The position numbers were made by a program, and so were the translations under genes. The notes beneath the pieces were generated by a model. It saw nothing but the letters and a program-made list of their open reading frames with translations, was not told the DNA's origin and ran no database searches. A stretch of 64,000 nt of DNA from NCBI GenBank assembly GCA_963565915.1, contig OY751492.1, positions 3,038,001 to 3,102,000 of the forward strand, in the 5' to 3' direction. The stretch comes from Entoloma clypeatum (taxonomy: Eukaryota; Basidiomycota; Agaricomycetes; Agaricales; Entolomataceae). Within the stretch, counting starts at the first letter, position 1. Each line of letters starts with the position of its first letter. This document shows, piece after piece, positions 41,770-53,671 of this stretch.

Positions 41770-43865
41770 TAGATTGAGAAATTATTGTATCAGCTATCAG
41801 TTTTTTACTCTTAATATTATGTCCGCCACTTCCAACCCACCCGCTCCAACTTGCGGCGGTGCTTCATGCTATCGGTACGCAGCCAAATATGAATATCGCT
41901 GGAGACTCTTAAATATTTGCAGCCGCCGAAATGCTGTCCAGACGCTGCCAATCAATGGTGTAGCAATAGCAGTGGCAGGTTCTAAGTTCACACACAAACT
42001 TCTCTCGATTGGGTCTCTGGCTACGAGTTGGGCTTGCTATTGAAAAGACAAATTCCGTTCTTTTTTCACCTACTTTTGTTGGCTTTGATTGGATTGGATA
42101 CCTTGGGAAACTTCTGGTGCGCGATCGGTTATATGCCGATTGATTTTGCAACTATGTCCAATTCCCAGATCATGTCCGGACGCGAGGACGTTCTTTGAAG
42201 ATTCCTTGAGCTTTTGCGGCCCTCGGTGAACTCCGATTCATAGGTCCCAATTTCCGTCGTCTTTCGCAACTTCCCCCGCCACATGATCTCTTGCAGCCAG
42301 CAGCTCGGCGACATTAAACCGGATAGGGAGATGCCATTTGCTTGACTCGCTCGTTTGAAACGCCCTTTTTTTTGTTTTTGTTTTTGTTTTTCGCTCGACG
42401 TCGCTGTTCTTGCCTCCCGCAGATAACATCTCAACCTTGACAAACGGTTGGCAAACAGTTGGCGGACAGTGTGGCAGTCCATGGCAGTGAATCCCTCCAT
42501 TTGGTCATTGTCTTCCTCGAACAAAAAAGTGGAGAGCGAAAAGGTGCCTAGGATGTCTGACCCTGCCGCCGAACGTTGCACTATGGCCCTTAGGCCCGTG
42601 CCGTTGCTGTTATTCTTCGCGTTCTACGAAACAATTATTTCTCCCAGCTGTAACTGTTGACGTGTTTTTATCTCATTTCTAGCTCCTCAGGGGGTTGACT
42701 TTTGCTCTGAAGTCCGTAATGCTTGCCTCCTCCAAATTCATCCGCGGCTTATGGGTCTTCCCCCCCCCGGCACAGATATCAAACCTGGGTTTACCGTGAT
42801 TGATGGCATATATATGATGAATACATTTCAATTGACGGCGTCATTGCAACGGTGTAGCAACATAAAGAGTCAGGAAATCTGCGGAACCACGAGATCCTCT
42901 CTTGCATGCTCCACTTTCTTTCAACGAATACAAAAATTTACAATCCGACTATCCCGCACGTGAGCTTTCCATGACTGGCTACGCTGATACAGCACCAGCT
43001 CGTTGATTACATCCCACTCGGTATCACCATCCGATACATCCTCGACGCCCTAAACTGCCCTCCTGAATCAAATCTATCCAAGCTTGGGCTGCAGGCTCTC
43101 AGCCAAATATTATCTAGACTTCCGGAGTGGCAGCCTTTAAACATCCACGTTGCTCGCAATACCACATCTCACCGCTGCCCGCCCAGATTTAACACCAAAT
43201 ATGCAACACGTACCTGCCAATGTCGACGCCCCCGGAAACACCGGCAACAGCTTCATCCGCACTAGTGCACAACACACCCATTCAACCTCGTAAATCCACT
43301 AAACTCCACTAACTGCCAATCACACCTCCAAAAGGGCGGTGCATGTGGCAGTTGTCCGAGAGGTTAGTTATAGCCATACTCGCATGCGCTTTTGCTCGAA
43401 TCCTTCAACCTGTTTCCCAAAGATCATTCTTCCTGTGGTGGAGCAATCTGTCACTGTCGCAGGCATTTCTACTCCGGAATTGGTCTCGGAGGATTTTGTG
43501 ACCGAACCAATTACAGGGAGCCTCGCATTAGTGACTCGCAAGGAACCGCTGAAAAGCAATCTTGCAACACATCTCCGCCCGTCCCCAGGTTTCGGTGAAG
43601 TTGGTGTCCACTCTCCTGGTATTACTCGCGGCCTGTATCCTGACCTCGTCCACTTGGATGTGGACGAATGCTTTGCCGCATCGTATGAAGCGAGGTGGCG
43701 CCATCATGAGGTTTGTTCAAGTTTTGATCTTCGCCCTATACAAACAGATTCAATGCTATGTAGCTCCGCAATGGCCAGCCCTTCTGGGGTCCATTGACAC
43801 CAACTGCTGCCTTTTCTGTGAACTTTCCAGATTCCCTGCGAATCTAACTTCCTCGACTTCATCTG
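41770..43865 (+). pseudogene. NOT1-derived pseudogene, copy E
   Basis: A tandem second copy directly after copy D and its repeat block, starting with the same boundary sequence (TTGTATCAGCTATCAG) and covering the first part of the family. It has the LDKW-type block near 42440, the DHEIF-type block reduced near 42850-42960, the NCPPE block near 43050, and a joined block at 43339-43797 with KIILPVVEQSVTVAG and ALVTRKEPLKSNLATHL. It is shorter than copies C and D by internal deletions (for example after 43255) and has several stops. It ends near 43865, where unrelated sequence begins. Confidence 0.7.
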
Positions 43866-44934
43866 CCATGCTTGCCACTGCCTCAGCTCCAACAACCTTC
43901 ACTCAAATATGTGTCCCCCGAAACTGCCACTGCATTCGTGGTTTCTCTGTACTGCGGTAACTGGCATCGCGTGTGCGTGGCGCTGGGTAATCGCTTCGGT
44001 CCTTGGCATCTTGAGCTTGTGGATGCTGTCCTTCTGAGCTGTTCTGTTAGCTCGCCTCGCCTAGATTCGGGATGCATTACTTTTTCAATGTGTGTGGTAT
44101 AGTGAGGCAACTCTCTTCTTGGGTAAGTACATGATCGTTTCCCCCGTTCTGGCGTCATAACTTACTTGAATGCACTTGTCTGAATCAGGAGGATATTCAT
44201 TACATTAAGGCAATATCCGTGTTCTGAATATTCTAGCCACATTTAAAATGTTCCTTGCCCAGTGTACACCATCTTTGTTCAACTCAATCATCAAGAACAA
44301 TTCGAGCCATGCAAATTTTGACTGTTTTCACGATTTGCTGGTCAAGTACATGATCAGGAACATTTTAAGTGTGGTTCCCATGTACACTTCGGAATACATG
44401 ATCGCACATGATGGGTCAAAACTAAATGTGTTTAGTCTATGGACTTTGCATGTCCTTCTTGGGAACATAGTGATCATATAATAAATGTCCCATGTCAATG
44501 TGCTCTAATTGGTGCCTCCGTGTTCAAATGAGCCACAAAGGGAGATAATCGTGAGCCACATAGGAATTCCATTCTAAATTTGTTCAGCTACTATTCTTGG
44601 AATGTTTTTGTGGCGAATACGAGTGGAACATTGATTATATAACTTGCATGTGATCACCAATTCCATACTGGGCTCAGTGCGATTTTATATTTAGTGTTCT
44701 TTGTTGGTGAGACCTTTGTGTACGTTGCGAGAACATGGAGAAAATATAACGAATTTGATCACTGTGTATTCATCAAGCACACATGCAATCAAACCTTGAA
44801 CAAAAAAAGAATAAACAAACAGATCTTGTGCAGAATTTTATCCCTATGTGTTTCATGAGAATATTGTATGGAATATTATGACCATATCCAATATTTCCAT
44901 AAGATTTGTCTCGTGAAAACATTGATGGCTCAGC
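43866..44934. other. AT-rich, no gene recognised
   Basis: About 1.07 kb of moderately AT-rich sequence with no coding frame above 90 codons. Short phrases such as GTACATGATC recur (44127, 44345 and 44393 regions). Confidence 0.4.
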
Positions 44935-45009
44935 TTGTGCTTATACAACATGTTTCCAATCAATGTTCACATCATTTATCAACTTAAAAAATACTATATT
45001 AGATCACCA

Positions 45010-45340
45010 TTTTTTCACAATGTTTCCGAGAGGGACATTGGTCCGACACACCTGTGTTATCCTGTTTATTTTATCCCAGACTTAAGCACACGGCTTTTGT
45101 CTGTAGGCGAGATCCTTAAACAAGGAACCAAAATGATTGGTTCGCTAGGTCGGATTGATTTCCTGACCAAAAGTGGTAAAACCTTGTTTACTTGTGAACT
45201 GCATTCTTTGAATGACAACTTGTATTGGCTGAGTACCTCAGTTACAAGTAAATCAAGTTTGGCTGCCTTAAATGTGCAATCAACCAAGACGGTAGATTAT
45301 CACACGCGGCACCGACGATTTGGCCATCTATTAAGTCGGT
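45010..45340 (+). pseudogene. Copia fragment (GAG-pre-integrase domain)
   Basis: About 110 codons with CYPVYFIPDLSTRLLSVGEI, GRIDFLTKSGKTLFTC, NLYWLSTS and VDYHTRHRRFGHL. This is the region between protease and integrase of a Ty1/copia polyprotein. It belongs to a different family from the intact copia at 24387-30173, which reads YIPDMDTRLLSLGVFL and WHKRLGHP. It is cut at about 45340 by TCGGAG-rich sequence, and the rest is missing. Confidence 0.75.
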
Positions 45341-45482
45341 GAGACGTCGGAGCTTCGTCGGAGTCCGTCGGAGGTCAGACGGAGTACTGGGACCGGAGTT
45401 GGAACTCCGGAAATGTGGAGGAACGATGAAGGGGAGGGACGTGGCTTCAATGTATGTGTTGCACCGCTGTTTGTTGGATAAG
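45341..45482. other. TCGGAG-rich flank of Ty3-B, left part
   Basis: This short stretch and 51861-52370 form one sequence when Ty3-B and one GTGGC are removed. Both are dense in TCGGAG or CTCCGA. It may be an older related element into which Ty3-B inserted. Confidence 0.5.
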
Positions 45483-45487
45483 GTGGC

Positions 45488-46014
45488 TGTAAGGGGGACC
45501 TTACGATCTGACAACTCCGAAGTGCTCCGAAGCGACTCCGTCGTTGGACGACTTGCAAAGGAAATCCAAAGTTAAATTAGACTCTACGAAGTACAATACG
45601 AGGCGTATCTTGCAAGGGAAATCCAAAGAGAAAGTTCTGAGGATTCCCTTGCAAGCTAGACGGCTATATGGATGACAAGAATTGGAAATGAGAAGAGGAA
45701 TGTTGAAATACGCAAAGATCAGGAGTAGGGATGGGAATGGAAAATGTAAATTGGAAGCGTGCATGTGGTGGTATAAATCATTGCTCCGACGTGCGCTCCG
45801 ATGCGGAGTATGGTCAGAGGTTGTCGGAGGTCGGAGGTGTTGAAAGATAGATGGAAACGAAAGGAAACGTAAAGTATAGTAATATAAGTAATAGACGTAC
45901 CACAACAGTTGGAGGGTCGGAAGACGGGTCGGAGATCAATCGGAGGTGTCGGAGCGGCGGAACGGAGGATAGTCGGAGGTGTCGGATTGAGGAAATCGGA
46001 TGGTTGCCCTTACA
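45488..46014 (-). repeat. 3' LTR of Ty3-B
   Basis: About 527 bp, plus-strand ends TGTAAGGG..CCCTTACA. It is close to the 5' LTR but differs by scattered substitutions. Confidence 0.9.
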
Positions 46015-46068
46015 TTACCCCCCTTCTAAGGCGCGGCGTCTCGACGCGCAAGGTGGAATGTACAGGAC

Positions 46069-49000
46069 TCAAAGGCAGTTGCAGCGATTCAATGCGGAGC
46101 TCCCAGGTGTCGGCGGAGCTCCCGGGTGTCGGCGGTAAAATTCCTGGACCAGGCGCAGAGCGTGGACATCCTCCTCCATCTCCCATGAGTTCTCCTCATA
46201 ACCGTACCCCTCCCACTTGACCAGGAACTGCAGCTTGCCTCGTTGAAGTTGACTGTCCAAAATTGTTTTGACTTTGTATTCCATTTCTTCTCCGACTGCG
46301 GTCGGAGGCGGAGGGATTTGGACATCCCATCGGAAAGGGTCTTCCGGAGCTGGCGACAGTTTTACAATGTGGAATACGGCGTGAATGCGGGACATGGAAG
46401 GAGGGAGTTTGAGTTCGTACGCATGTGTTCTGACAGGTCGGACAACCAGAAACGGGCCTACATATCTGTGAGCCAGTTTTTTGGTCGGTCGGGTGGTTTT
46501 GAGGTCGGAGGAATCCAGAAAGACCTTGTCGCCCAGTTGGAAGGTCGGAGTAGATGTCCGACGCTGGTTGTAGTACCGTGCCATGTCGTCTTTGGCCTTT
46601 CCCAAAGCTGCTCATGCTTCCTCCAATGCGGACTTCATCCGCTTGCTGAACTCCTCCACCGCCTTGATCTCCGATGGTCTTTGTCAGGGCTCAAAGCCCA
46701 TACATGGGTGACGTCCAGTGTCGATGTAGAAGGGGGTTTGGCGCGTGGACGCGTGGACATGGTTATTGTATGAAAACTCCGCCATTGGAAGCCATTCGTC
46801 CCAGTCGTCCTGTCGTTTGTTAACGAACAGTCAGAGGTATTGTTCCAATCCCTGGTTCACATGTTCCGTCTGTCCGTCCGACTGCGGATAATAGGCCATC
46901 AAGGCAGCAACCTTGATACCTAACAGCCTGTACAATTCCCGTGTGAACTTGGCGATGAACTGTGGTCCGCGATCGGAAACAATGGCCTCTGGAAGACCGT
47001 GGAGCTTCCAAACATGTTGAACATAAGATTTTGCGGACCTGAGGGCGGAGAGAGCGGAGTGCGTCAGAATGAAGTGTCCGCGTTTCCCGACTGAGTCCAC
47101 TACTACCATGATACAGTAGCATCGTACCCATGGGCTTCTGGTAGTTCAGTGACAAAATCAACACTAGTTACCTGCCACTGCTCCGATGGAACTGGGAGCG
47201 GATGGAGTTCGCCAGAGGGTGCGGAACGTCGGACCTTGGTGCGGAGGCAGGGGTCGCAAGTTTTGCAATACTGACCGATTAAGCGTGCCATGTGGGGCCA
47301 CCAATAAGTGTGCGATACCAACTCTAGAGTCTTCCAACATCCTGGGTGTCCGACCACCGGGTTGTCATGGTGTTGCGTGATGATTCGCTGTCGGAGTTGC
47401 GGGCTATTGGGCACGTAAATGTGATCTCGAAAGTACAGTAAACCCTCCGACTGTTGCCATTCCGCTCCGCGGACGGATGCAGCTCCGACTGTCGGAAGGG
47501 ATTTGATTACCTCCGCTATGCTATCCTCTAGAAGGCCATTGCGGATGCCCTGTTGGACCTGTTGGAGGACATCGCGCTCCTCACCTTGAATGGCTACTCC
47601 CCGCGTGGCCCGTATGGCAAACAGCTCTGGTCAGAGTAGGACTATGTCCTTGTTATCGCGTGAGCCATCTCCGTGGTCCGCCCGGCGCGACAATGCGTCG
47701 GACTTCCCCATTGACTTGTCTGGGCGGTGGTGCATCTTGAAATCAAAACGCGCTAGGTATAGAGACCACCACACTTGTCGCCAATTGAGCTTCTGGGCGG
47801 TCATGAATATTCGAGGTTTTTGTGATCGGTCCAAACTTCCACCGTCTTCTCCGCTCCTTCAAGGAAGTGTCTCCATTCCTCCAGCGCGCGGATTACGGCC
47901 AACATCTCCTTATTGTGAATTTCGTAGTTGCGTTCCACTGGGCTAAGGCCTTTGGAGTAAAACACGACAGGGTGCCACTTACCGTCCTCCGACGGTTGGG
48001 ACAGTACCGCTCCGGTCGCAAAGTCGGAGCTGTCCGCTTCGACTCGCCACTCTTTGCTGTGATTGGGGAGGACAAGTATCGGAGCGTAGGTGATCCTCCG
48101 CTTCAGATCTCCGAAGGCCTCCACTTCCTTGTCGTCCCAGGACCATACACAGCCCTTGGTTGTGAGTCAGAACAAAGGACGTGCGATGTCGGAGAACCCT
48201 TGGATGAAACGACGATAGAAGTTAGTGAATCCAAGGAAGGACTGTACTTCCTGCACGTTAGTCGGAGTTGGCCACTCCGCCACTCTGGCAACCTTGATGG
48301 GGTCCATTTCCACACGTCCTTTCTCAATAATAAGGCCAAGGTATTCGATCCGTGTCTGTTCGAATTCACATTTCTCCGGTTTGAGATACAATCCATGTTG
48401 TCGGAGCCGCTCTAGTACTATGCGTGTGATCCTCCGGTGCTCCGACAGGTCCGACGTAAAGATGAGGATATCATCGAGGTAAACACATACGCCACCTTCA
48501 GTAATGAGATCTTGTAGGATATCGTTCATCATAGTCTGAAAGGTTGAAGGGCTATTAGTGAGTCCGAAGAACATTACGAGGGGTTCGAAGAGTCCCCGAT
48601 TTGTCGGCCTTCCATTCGTCTCCGGACTTGATTTGGACATTATTGTAGCCCCAGCGGATGTCAAGCTTGGTGAAGTATTGAGCATTCTGAAGCTTGTTGA
48701 CTAGTTCGGAGATAAGCGGAAGAGGGTACTTGTTTTTGATAGTCTTGGAATTGAGTGATCAATAATCCTGAACGAGTCAGAGGGAACCGTCCTTCTTCTT
48801 GATGAAAAAGACCGGAGAGGCCATCGGAGATTTTGAAGGTTGGATCCAACCAGTGGCCAGATTTTCTTCCAAGAATGAATCAAGTTGTTCCTTCTGTTCC
48901 GTCGGAGCGAGCGGATACACCTTGCAACCCATCGGAGTTGTGTCAGGGACCACCTCAATGGCATGGTCCCATACACGTTCCTCTGGCAGATTGTCGAAGG

Positions 49001-49976
49001 AGGTCTTGGAAAATACATCTTCAAAATCATGTAAGTGATTAGGTACGGAGTTGCGAAAAGACTTGGGTTTTTGATTTTGGAGGAACGCCTCCGATAAGCG
49101 TTGTGAGGTAGTTGATGATGCGCGAACAAATTCCGACATCGGAGGTAAGGCTCCGACAAACAGACGATCTCTGTCTTCAAACTCGTCTTCTTCCTCTTCC
49201 TCTGCCTCATCTTCTGACGGCTCATCCGATGTTTGTTCTTCATCCTCACTTACATCTTCCACCCAGGGGCCTCGCGGGGCCTCCTCCGCTAATCCCGCAT
49301 CCGGCGTCGGACCCATCCGACAAGTGCAGATATGGGCCTGCTCAAATTTGCGGATCTTCCACTCCTGAGCGGCCTCCTGATGGCAAGTCCGACAACGAGT
49401 CGGACATCGACTCATATTCACCTCCCCAGAGGTTCAATCTACCTCGGGATTGTGCTCCTTGAGCCACATGAATCCAAGGACAATATCTTGCTTTCCCAGT
49501 CCGGTTACTGCGAGCTGGGTCCGCTCCGTGTGATCCTGATATCGGAGTATAACATCCAGGACCTCCGATATTGCTCCGGCGTCATTCGGAGTACCGTCGA
49601 CATTGTAGACAGGGATTGCACATTGTAGCTTTCGGGTATTGAGTCGATGTTTCTCTACCAAGGAGCGGTCAATGAAGGAGCCAGTTGCTCCGCTATCAAG
49701 GAGAGCCTTTTGTGAGAGGGTATCCTTGGTATCTGTTGTCTCTAGAACAACATCTAGTTCAATAGCGTTGTCGGAGCCGTCGGAGGCCAGGATGTATTTT
49801 TTCGGAAGTTGTCGTTCCCATCTCCGGAGTCGGGGTCGGACGACTTTCGGAGTCGGGGTAGGTGTGACTGAGGGTTCATTCTGCGCCAAGTCATAGGGAG
49901 AAGAAGTAAAATCTGATTCATCTATAGACAAGGAAGCATAACGATTGCTAGTGGACAACGAGGGCACACCATTCAC
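46069..49976 (-). pseudogene. Ty3-B pol, broken
   Basis: Reads from 49976 downward: protease with LLDSGATGSFIDRS, RT with ASPVFFIKKKDG and the intact YLDDILIF near 48490-48460, RNase H with VEADSSDFATGAVLSQ, integrase with HHDNPVVGHPG..CKTCDPC and VSDRGPQFIAKF, and a chromodomain with LQFLVKWEGYGYEENSWE. At least three frame changes are needed (between about 48780 and 48690, near 47830, and near 47105). A TGA at about 49433 replaces the Trp expected after HNPEVD. A Glu/Asp-rich linker (about 49270-49180) lies between protease and RT. The order is that of a chromovirus. It cannot make a full protein. Confidence 0.9.
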
Positions 49977-50113
49977 TCGTTGTTGGGGGAAAAATCCTCT
50001 TGTTTGTCTTCCACTTGCTCCGACGCTCCGGCAACGTCGGAGGTAGACACCACTGCATCTTTAGCGGCTAGTTGGTCCATTATATACTCCTCCTGTTCGT
50101 CCGACGTCATGAA

Positions 50114-51140
50114 TCAGACGTCGAATCGGAGCCGACATTCATGACTGAAATGACCAGTCTTACCACATCTGAAGCATACGTTGGCGTTCTTACCCCTGAT
50201 ACGAGAGGCATCGATGTCCATCGCATTGGGGTCGCGGGGGGTCGGAGTCGGAGCAGCGACTGTCGGAGATGCATGTGGAATATAGGGGATGAACGGTCGG
50301 GGGAAGACAGATCCTGCTGCTGCCTTTGGTGCTGTTGGAGCAGTGCGGAAAGGGTTTGGGCGTGTCGGAACGGTGGACTTGAACGCTTTATTTGCGATCC
50401 GATTATCGTCATTGACTCGTGCGGCTGCATACCAAGCCTCCGGGTTGTCATCCGCAGGTTGTCCGAAAGTTAATGTAGCAATTTCGGATTGGATGTCGGA
50501 TTGGAGCCCGTGTCGGAACTTGAGTACTATGTTCGTTCCTTCGGTGTACCCAGCCTTTTCGACATAATCTTTAAAGTCGTCAATGTAAGTCTCCACATAT
50601 CGACTACCTTGGTAATAGGCCTCTCCTTCAAGAATTAGCCGTGCATCTTGTTCTTCGTTTTTCGGAGTGAACTCCGCAATGAACGCGGTGCAGAACTGTA
50701 CCCAGGTCTGGTGGCACGGAGCTCCGGTCCGATGCTCTTGTCGGATGACGCGATCGGCAAAGCGCGCAGCGCACCCACTCTTCATGAAGGAAAGCGCCCA
50801 GTAGATCCTAGCATGATCGTCTGCAAACTGTTCCGGAACCAGTCATATACAGTTCGCAAGAATTAAGGAAAGTCCAACCCGTGGTGCGCACTCCGTCGAA
50901 GTCCGATGGAGTCGCGGGTTTGGCCCGATGTGCGCCTGGATTGGCAGGCGCAATCGGGGCTGGCGGAAAGGCTGGAACTGGGGCCTCCGCTGGAGGGGGA
51001 ATCAGGTCGGGGTTGGGAATGGGGATAGGTGGAATAGCGGCGCGGATGAGTTGTTCGAGTTGAGCGGTAATGTTGGTGAGGGTCTGGCGGTGTTCCTGGA
51101 ACTCGCGTTCGAGCGCAGCAAGACGTTCGGGGTCATCCAT
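50114..51140 (-). pseudogene. Ty3-B gag, frameshifted
   Basis: Begins MDDPERLAALEREFQEH at 51140 with a helical start and a Pro-rich linker, then FDGVRTTGWTFLNSCELYM of the gag domain. A frameshift near 50800-50830 is needed to continue into the second stretch (50785-50114) with WVQFCTAFIAEFTPKNEEQ, VETYIDDFKDYVEKAGY and a single CCHC knuckle, CFRCGKTGHFSHEC. It ends close to the start of the pol stretch. Confidence 0.85.
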
Positions 51141-51317
51141 TTCTATGTGCGATATGGAGTCACCAGTTACAGAGTGGTAGGCGGAATGGTGGGAGGAGGG
51201 ATCGGAGGGGGCGTCAGATGTACCAGAATCGGAGGAGGGCGGACTTGAGTCCGTGTCGTCAACTCCGAAGTGCGGAATGGCTTCAATGGTACTATTCGTA
51301 CCCGGTCCGTTTAGAGA

Positions 51318-51327
51318 GAACTTTCTA
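51318..51327 (-). promoter_or_regulatory. Self-complementary primer-binding site of Ty3-B
   Basis: On the minus strand AGAAAGTTCT starts 2 nt after the 5' LTR. Its complement AGAACTTTCT occurs in the LTR at 51470-51479 (minus), about 31 nt downstream of a TATAG box (CATATAG on the minus strand near 51508). The match is 10 nt, with the same 2 nt spacer as Ty3-A and Ty3-C. Confidence 0.65.
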
Positions 51328-51329
51328 CT

Positions 51330-51855
51330 GTAAGGGCGACCTTACGATCCGACAACTCCGAAGTGCTCCGAAGTGACTCCGATGTCGGACGACTTGCAAG
51401 GGAAATCCAAAGTTAAATTAGACTCTACGAAGTACAATACGAGGCGTACCTTGCAAGGGAAATCCAAAGAGAAAGTTCTGAGGATTCCCTTGCAAGCTAG
51501 ACGGCTATATGGATGACAAGAATTGGAAATGAGAAGAGGAATGTTGAAATACGCAAAGATCGGGAGTAGGGATGGGAACAGAAAATGTAAATTGGAAGCG
51601 TGCATGTGGTGGTATAAATCATTGCTCCGATGTGCGCTCCGATGCGGAGTATGGTCAGAGGTTGTCGGAGGTTGGAGGTGTTGAAAGATAGATGGAAACG
51701 AAAGGAAACGTAAAGTATAGTAATATAAGTAATAGACGTACCACAACAGTTGGAGGGTCGGAAGACGGGTCGGAGATCAATCGGAGGTGTCGGAGCGGCG
51801 GAACGGAGGATAGTCGGAGGTGTCGGATTGAGGAAATCAGATGGTTGCCCTTATA
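51330..51855 (-). repeat. 5' LTR of Ty3-B
   Basis: About 526 bp. The plus-strand right end reads CCCTTATA instead of CCCTTACA, a C-to-T change in the terminal CA. GTGGC follows at 51856-51860. Confidence 0.9.
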
Positions 51856-51860
51856 GTGGC

Positions 51861-52370
51861 CCAATTTCAGGAGGTCGGAGGAGAGGTCGGAGGTGTGGAG
51901 GTTCTCAGAGAGATCTCGGTGAGGGACACGCTGATGTGGAAATGGTCGGACAATGTCGGAGTTGTTACTCAGACACAGTACTGAGCTCGTCGAAGGGTAA
52001 CGATGGGGGAAGAGCAAAAGATGAGGATGTCGTCGGTGTATTGTACCACTGCGAGGATCTCTGGCATGAACGGAGAGTAGAGGAGTGAACTTGGTTGATA
52101 TTTGAACTGAGGAACTACAGGTATGGTACGAGCTTAAATATCTAAATGTGATTACTTTACGGAGATGGTCGGAGTAGGTCCGGAGTTGTGGCGTAAGTTG
52201 CCAGCAACTTTATCGAACATCGGAGATGTCGGTCAGCAGACCATGCAGAAAAGGCGATGCATAAGTAAACAGGAGTATGGATATGAAATGCATGATGGCA
52301 ACGTGTGGAGATGCGGAGGTACGGATGTCCAGAATATCGGAGGACAATCGGAGTGACTCGGAGATTCAGA
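51861..52370. other. TCGGAG-rich flank of Ty3-B, right part
   Basis: About 500 bp with many TCGGAG motifs, not open in any long frame. The motif stops abruptly near 52370. Confidence 0.5.
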
Positions 52371-53137
52371 GACGGATACAACAGGATCCATGTGAGCATC
52401 TTTGCCCACCATCCTGAAAACAGGGGTCGGGATCCACTATATTTGCTGGGATCTGCAGCTATTTCAATCTTTTGGCCTGGTCAGGGAGGAGGTGGTGCAA
52501 TGGGGGGTTCATAATGTTCAGGAGGTTCAGGGGTTTTGTTCTGAAGATCTTGGTTGTTCATGTTGTCATTCTGACGGAGGGGAGTGGCTTGTTTTTGAAC
52601 AGTAGTGCCTTACGTCAGGCGCATGACCCTGTTCTGACGCTTAGGCAAAAAAAAATTTGGAAAGAAAAACCCAAAGAACGATCTGTCTATCCAGGCAGTC
52701 GGGATGCCCGAATTGAGGAAGATCTAGGAAAAATGAAGCCCACACGGTCAAATCCCCTACGCGCACTGGACTGGTCGAGTCGGAGTTGAAGGAATTGGGG
52801 GTCAGAACACCTTTTGCAATCTAGACGTGTGTGATCTTCTCTTCCAAATCGCCACACATGCCAGCAACTTTCCCGAAGGTTAGATGTGTTGGCCTTTGGT
52901 CACCTCAACATGGGACAGGCTCAATGTTTCCCTGTGTGTCTCAAACAGCAACACTAGATATAACGGGTGCACCGAGCGTTTCTCTTCTTATTCCTGAAGT
53001 CTGGGAGGTCCCCCTTAATGCTAGGGTCTGCATATAGATGTGTACTTTTGACAAAAAAGCACGAAACGGTGAGGGTGATAATGGAGAAAGGGAAAGGATT
53101 GTCAAAGTTTGGGCGGGCAGTGATGAGAGCTTTCTTC
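52371..53137. other. No gene recognised
   Basis: A 105-codon plus-strand stretch at 52472-52789 ends in a charged part (RQKKIWKEKPKERSVYPGS) but has no known domain. I leave it uncalled. Confidence 0.35.
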
Positions 53138-53260
53138 TGTTGAGGCGATGCTAAGTCAAATGACTTCGTAAGCCCAAACTACTGAACTTAGAGAGAGGAA
53201 TGTGGAACGATGAGAAAAGAGCTGAATTGCCAAGAGACTCAGCAGAGATCTCAAGAGAAC
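53138..53260 (-). repeat. LTR remnant of Ty3-D, first part (interrupted by Ty3-C)
   Basis: Starts TGTTGAGGCGATGC. It is the inverted, diverged copy of 61335-61484 (for example AGCTGAATTGCCAAGAGACT). The match continues after Ty3-C at 59589 (AAGCTAT..GAAAGTACCC). Confidence 0.8.
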
Positions 53261-53658
53261 TGTTACGAACACTTTTCCATCTTTTTCTGTCATCTTATCT
53301 TATCTTTATCTTATCTTATCTGATGGTAGATCATCTTATCTTATCCAGACTCATGGTAGCAGCATGGTAGATGCACAGTAAAGCACAGTATCTAGCGCAG
53401 CTGCAGTAAGTCATGGAAGATGCATGTTGAGTATCATAACAGTAGTTTACATCAGCGGACCACAGATTGTCCTCATGCAAGATGCATGTACGTTTAGGGT
53501 AGGTACTCTTTACAAGTAGTATATATAGTAGATAGTCTGAACATGGAACCCCAGTCTTGAGCTGGTTTCTACCGCCTCAAACCTCTTTCTAAGCCTTTCC
53601 TCTTCCTTCCCGCGTTTTCTCTCTAGCAAGAACTGGGTTTGTATTGGTGTCACTAACA
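53261..53658 (+). repeat. 5' LTR of Ty3-C
   Basis: 398 bp, TGTTACGAAC..CACTAACA. U3 contains six CTTATC (GATAAG) units at about 53290-53345 and repeated GGTAGATG/GATGCATG phrases. The TATA box TATATATAG is at about 53520-53528 and the predicted start AGTCTTGAGCT at 53553-53563. Confidence 0.9.
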
Positions 53659-53660
53659 TT

Positions 53661-53671
53661 AGCTCAAGACT
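53661..53671 (+). promoter_or_regulatory. Self-complementary primer-binding site of Ty3-C
   Basis: AGCTCAAGACT starts 2 nt after the LTR and is the exact reverse complement of AGTCTTGAGCT at 53553-53563, about 30 nt after the TATA box. Confidence 0.75.

Larger units (their letters stand above)
45488..51855 (-). mobile_element. Ty3-B: decayed chromodomain LTR retrotransposon
   Basis: 6368 bp on the minus strand between LTRs of about 527 bp (45488-46014 and 51330-51855). A perfect 5 bp duplication, GTGGC at 45483-45487 and 51856-51860, marks the insertion. Gag and pol are present but broken by frameshifts and stops. The whole element, LTRs included, is unusually dense in TCGGAG/CTCCGA. A polypurine tract (AGAAGGGGGG, minus, about 46017-46026) precedes the 3' LTR. 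Confidence 0.93.

Noticed and set aside
53291..53345. Possible CRISPR-like array from short repeated CTTATC units
   Set aside because: No spacers of even length; the units lie in an LTR and the genome is eukaryotic.
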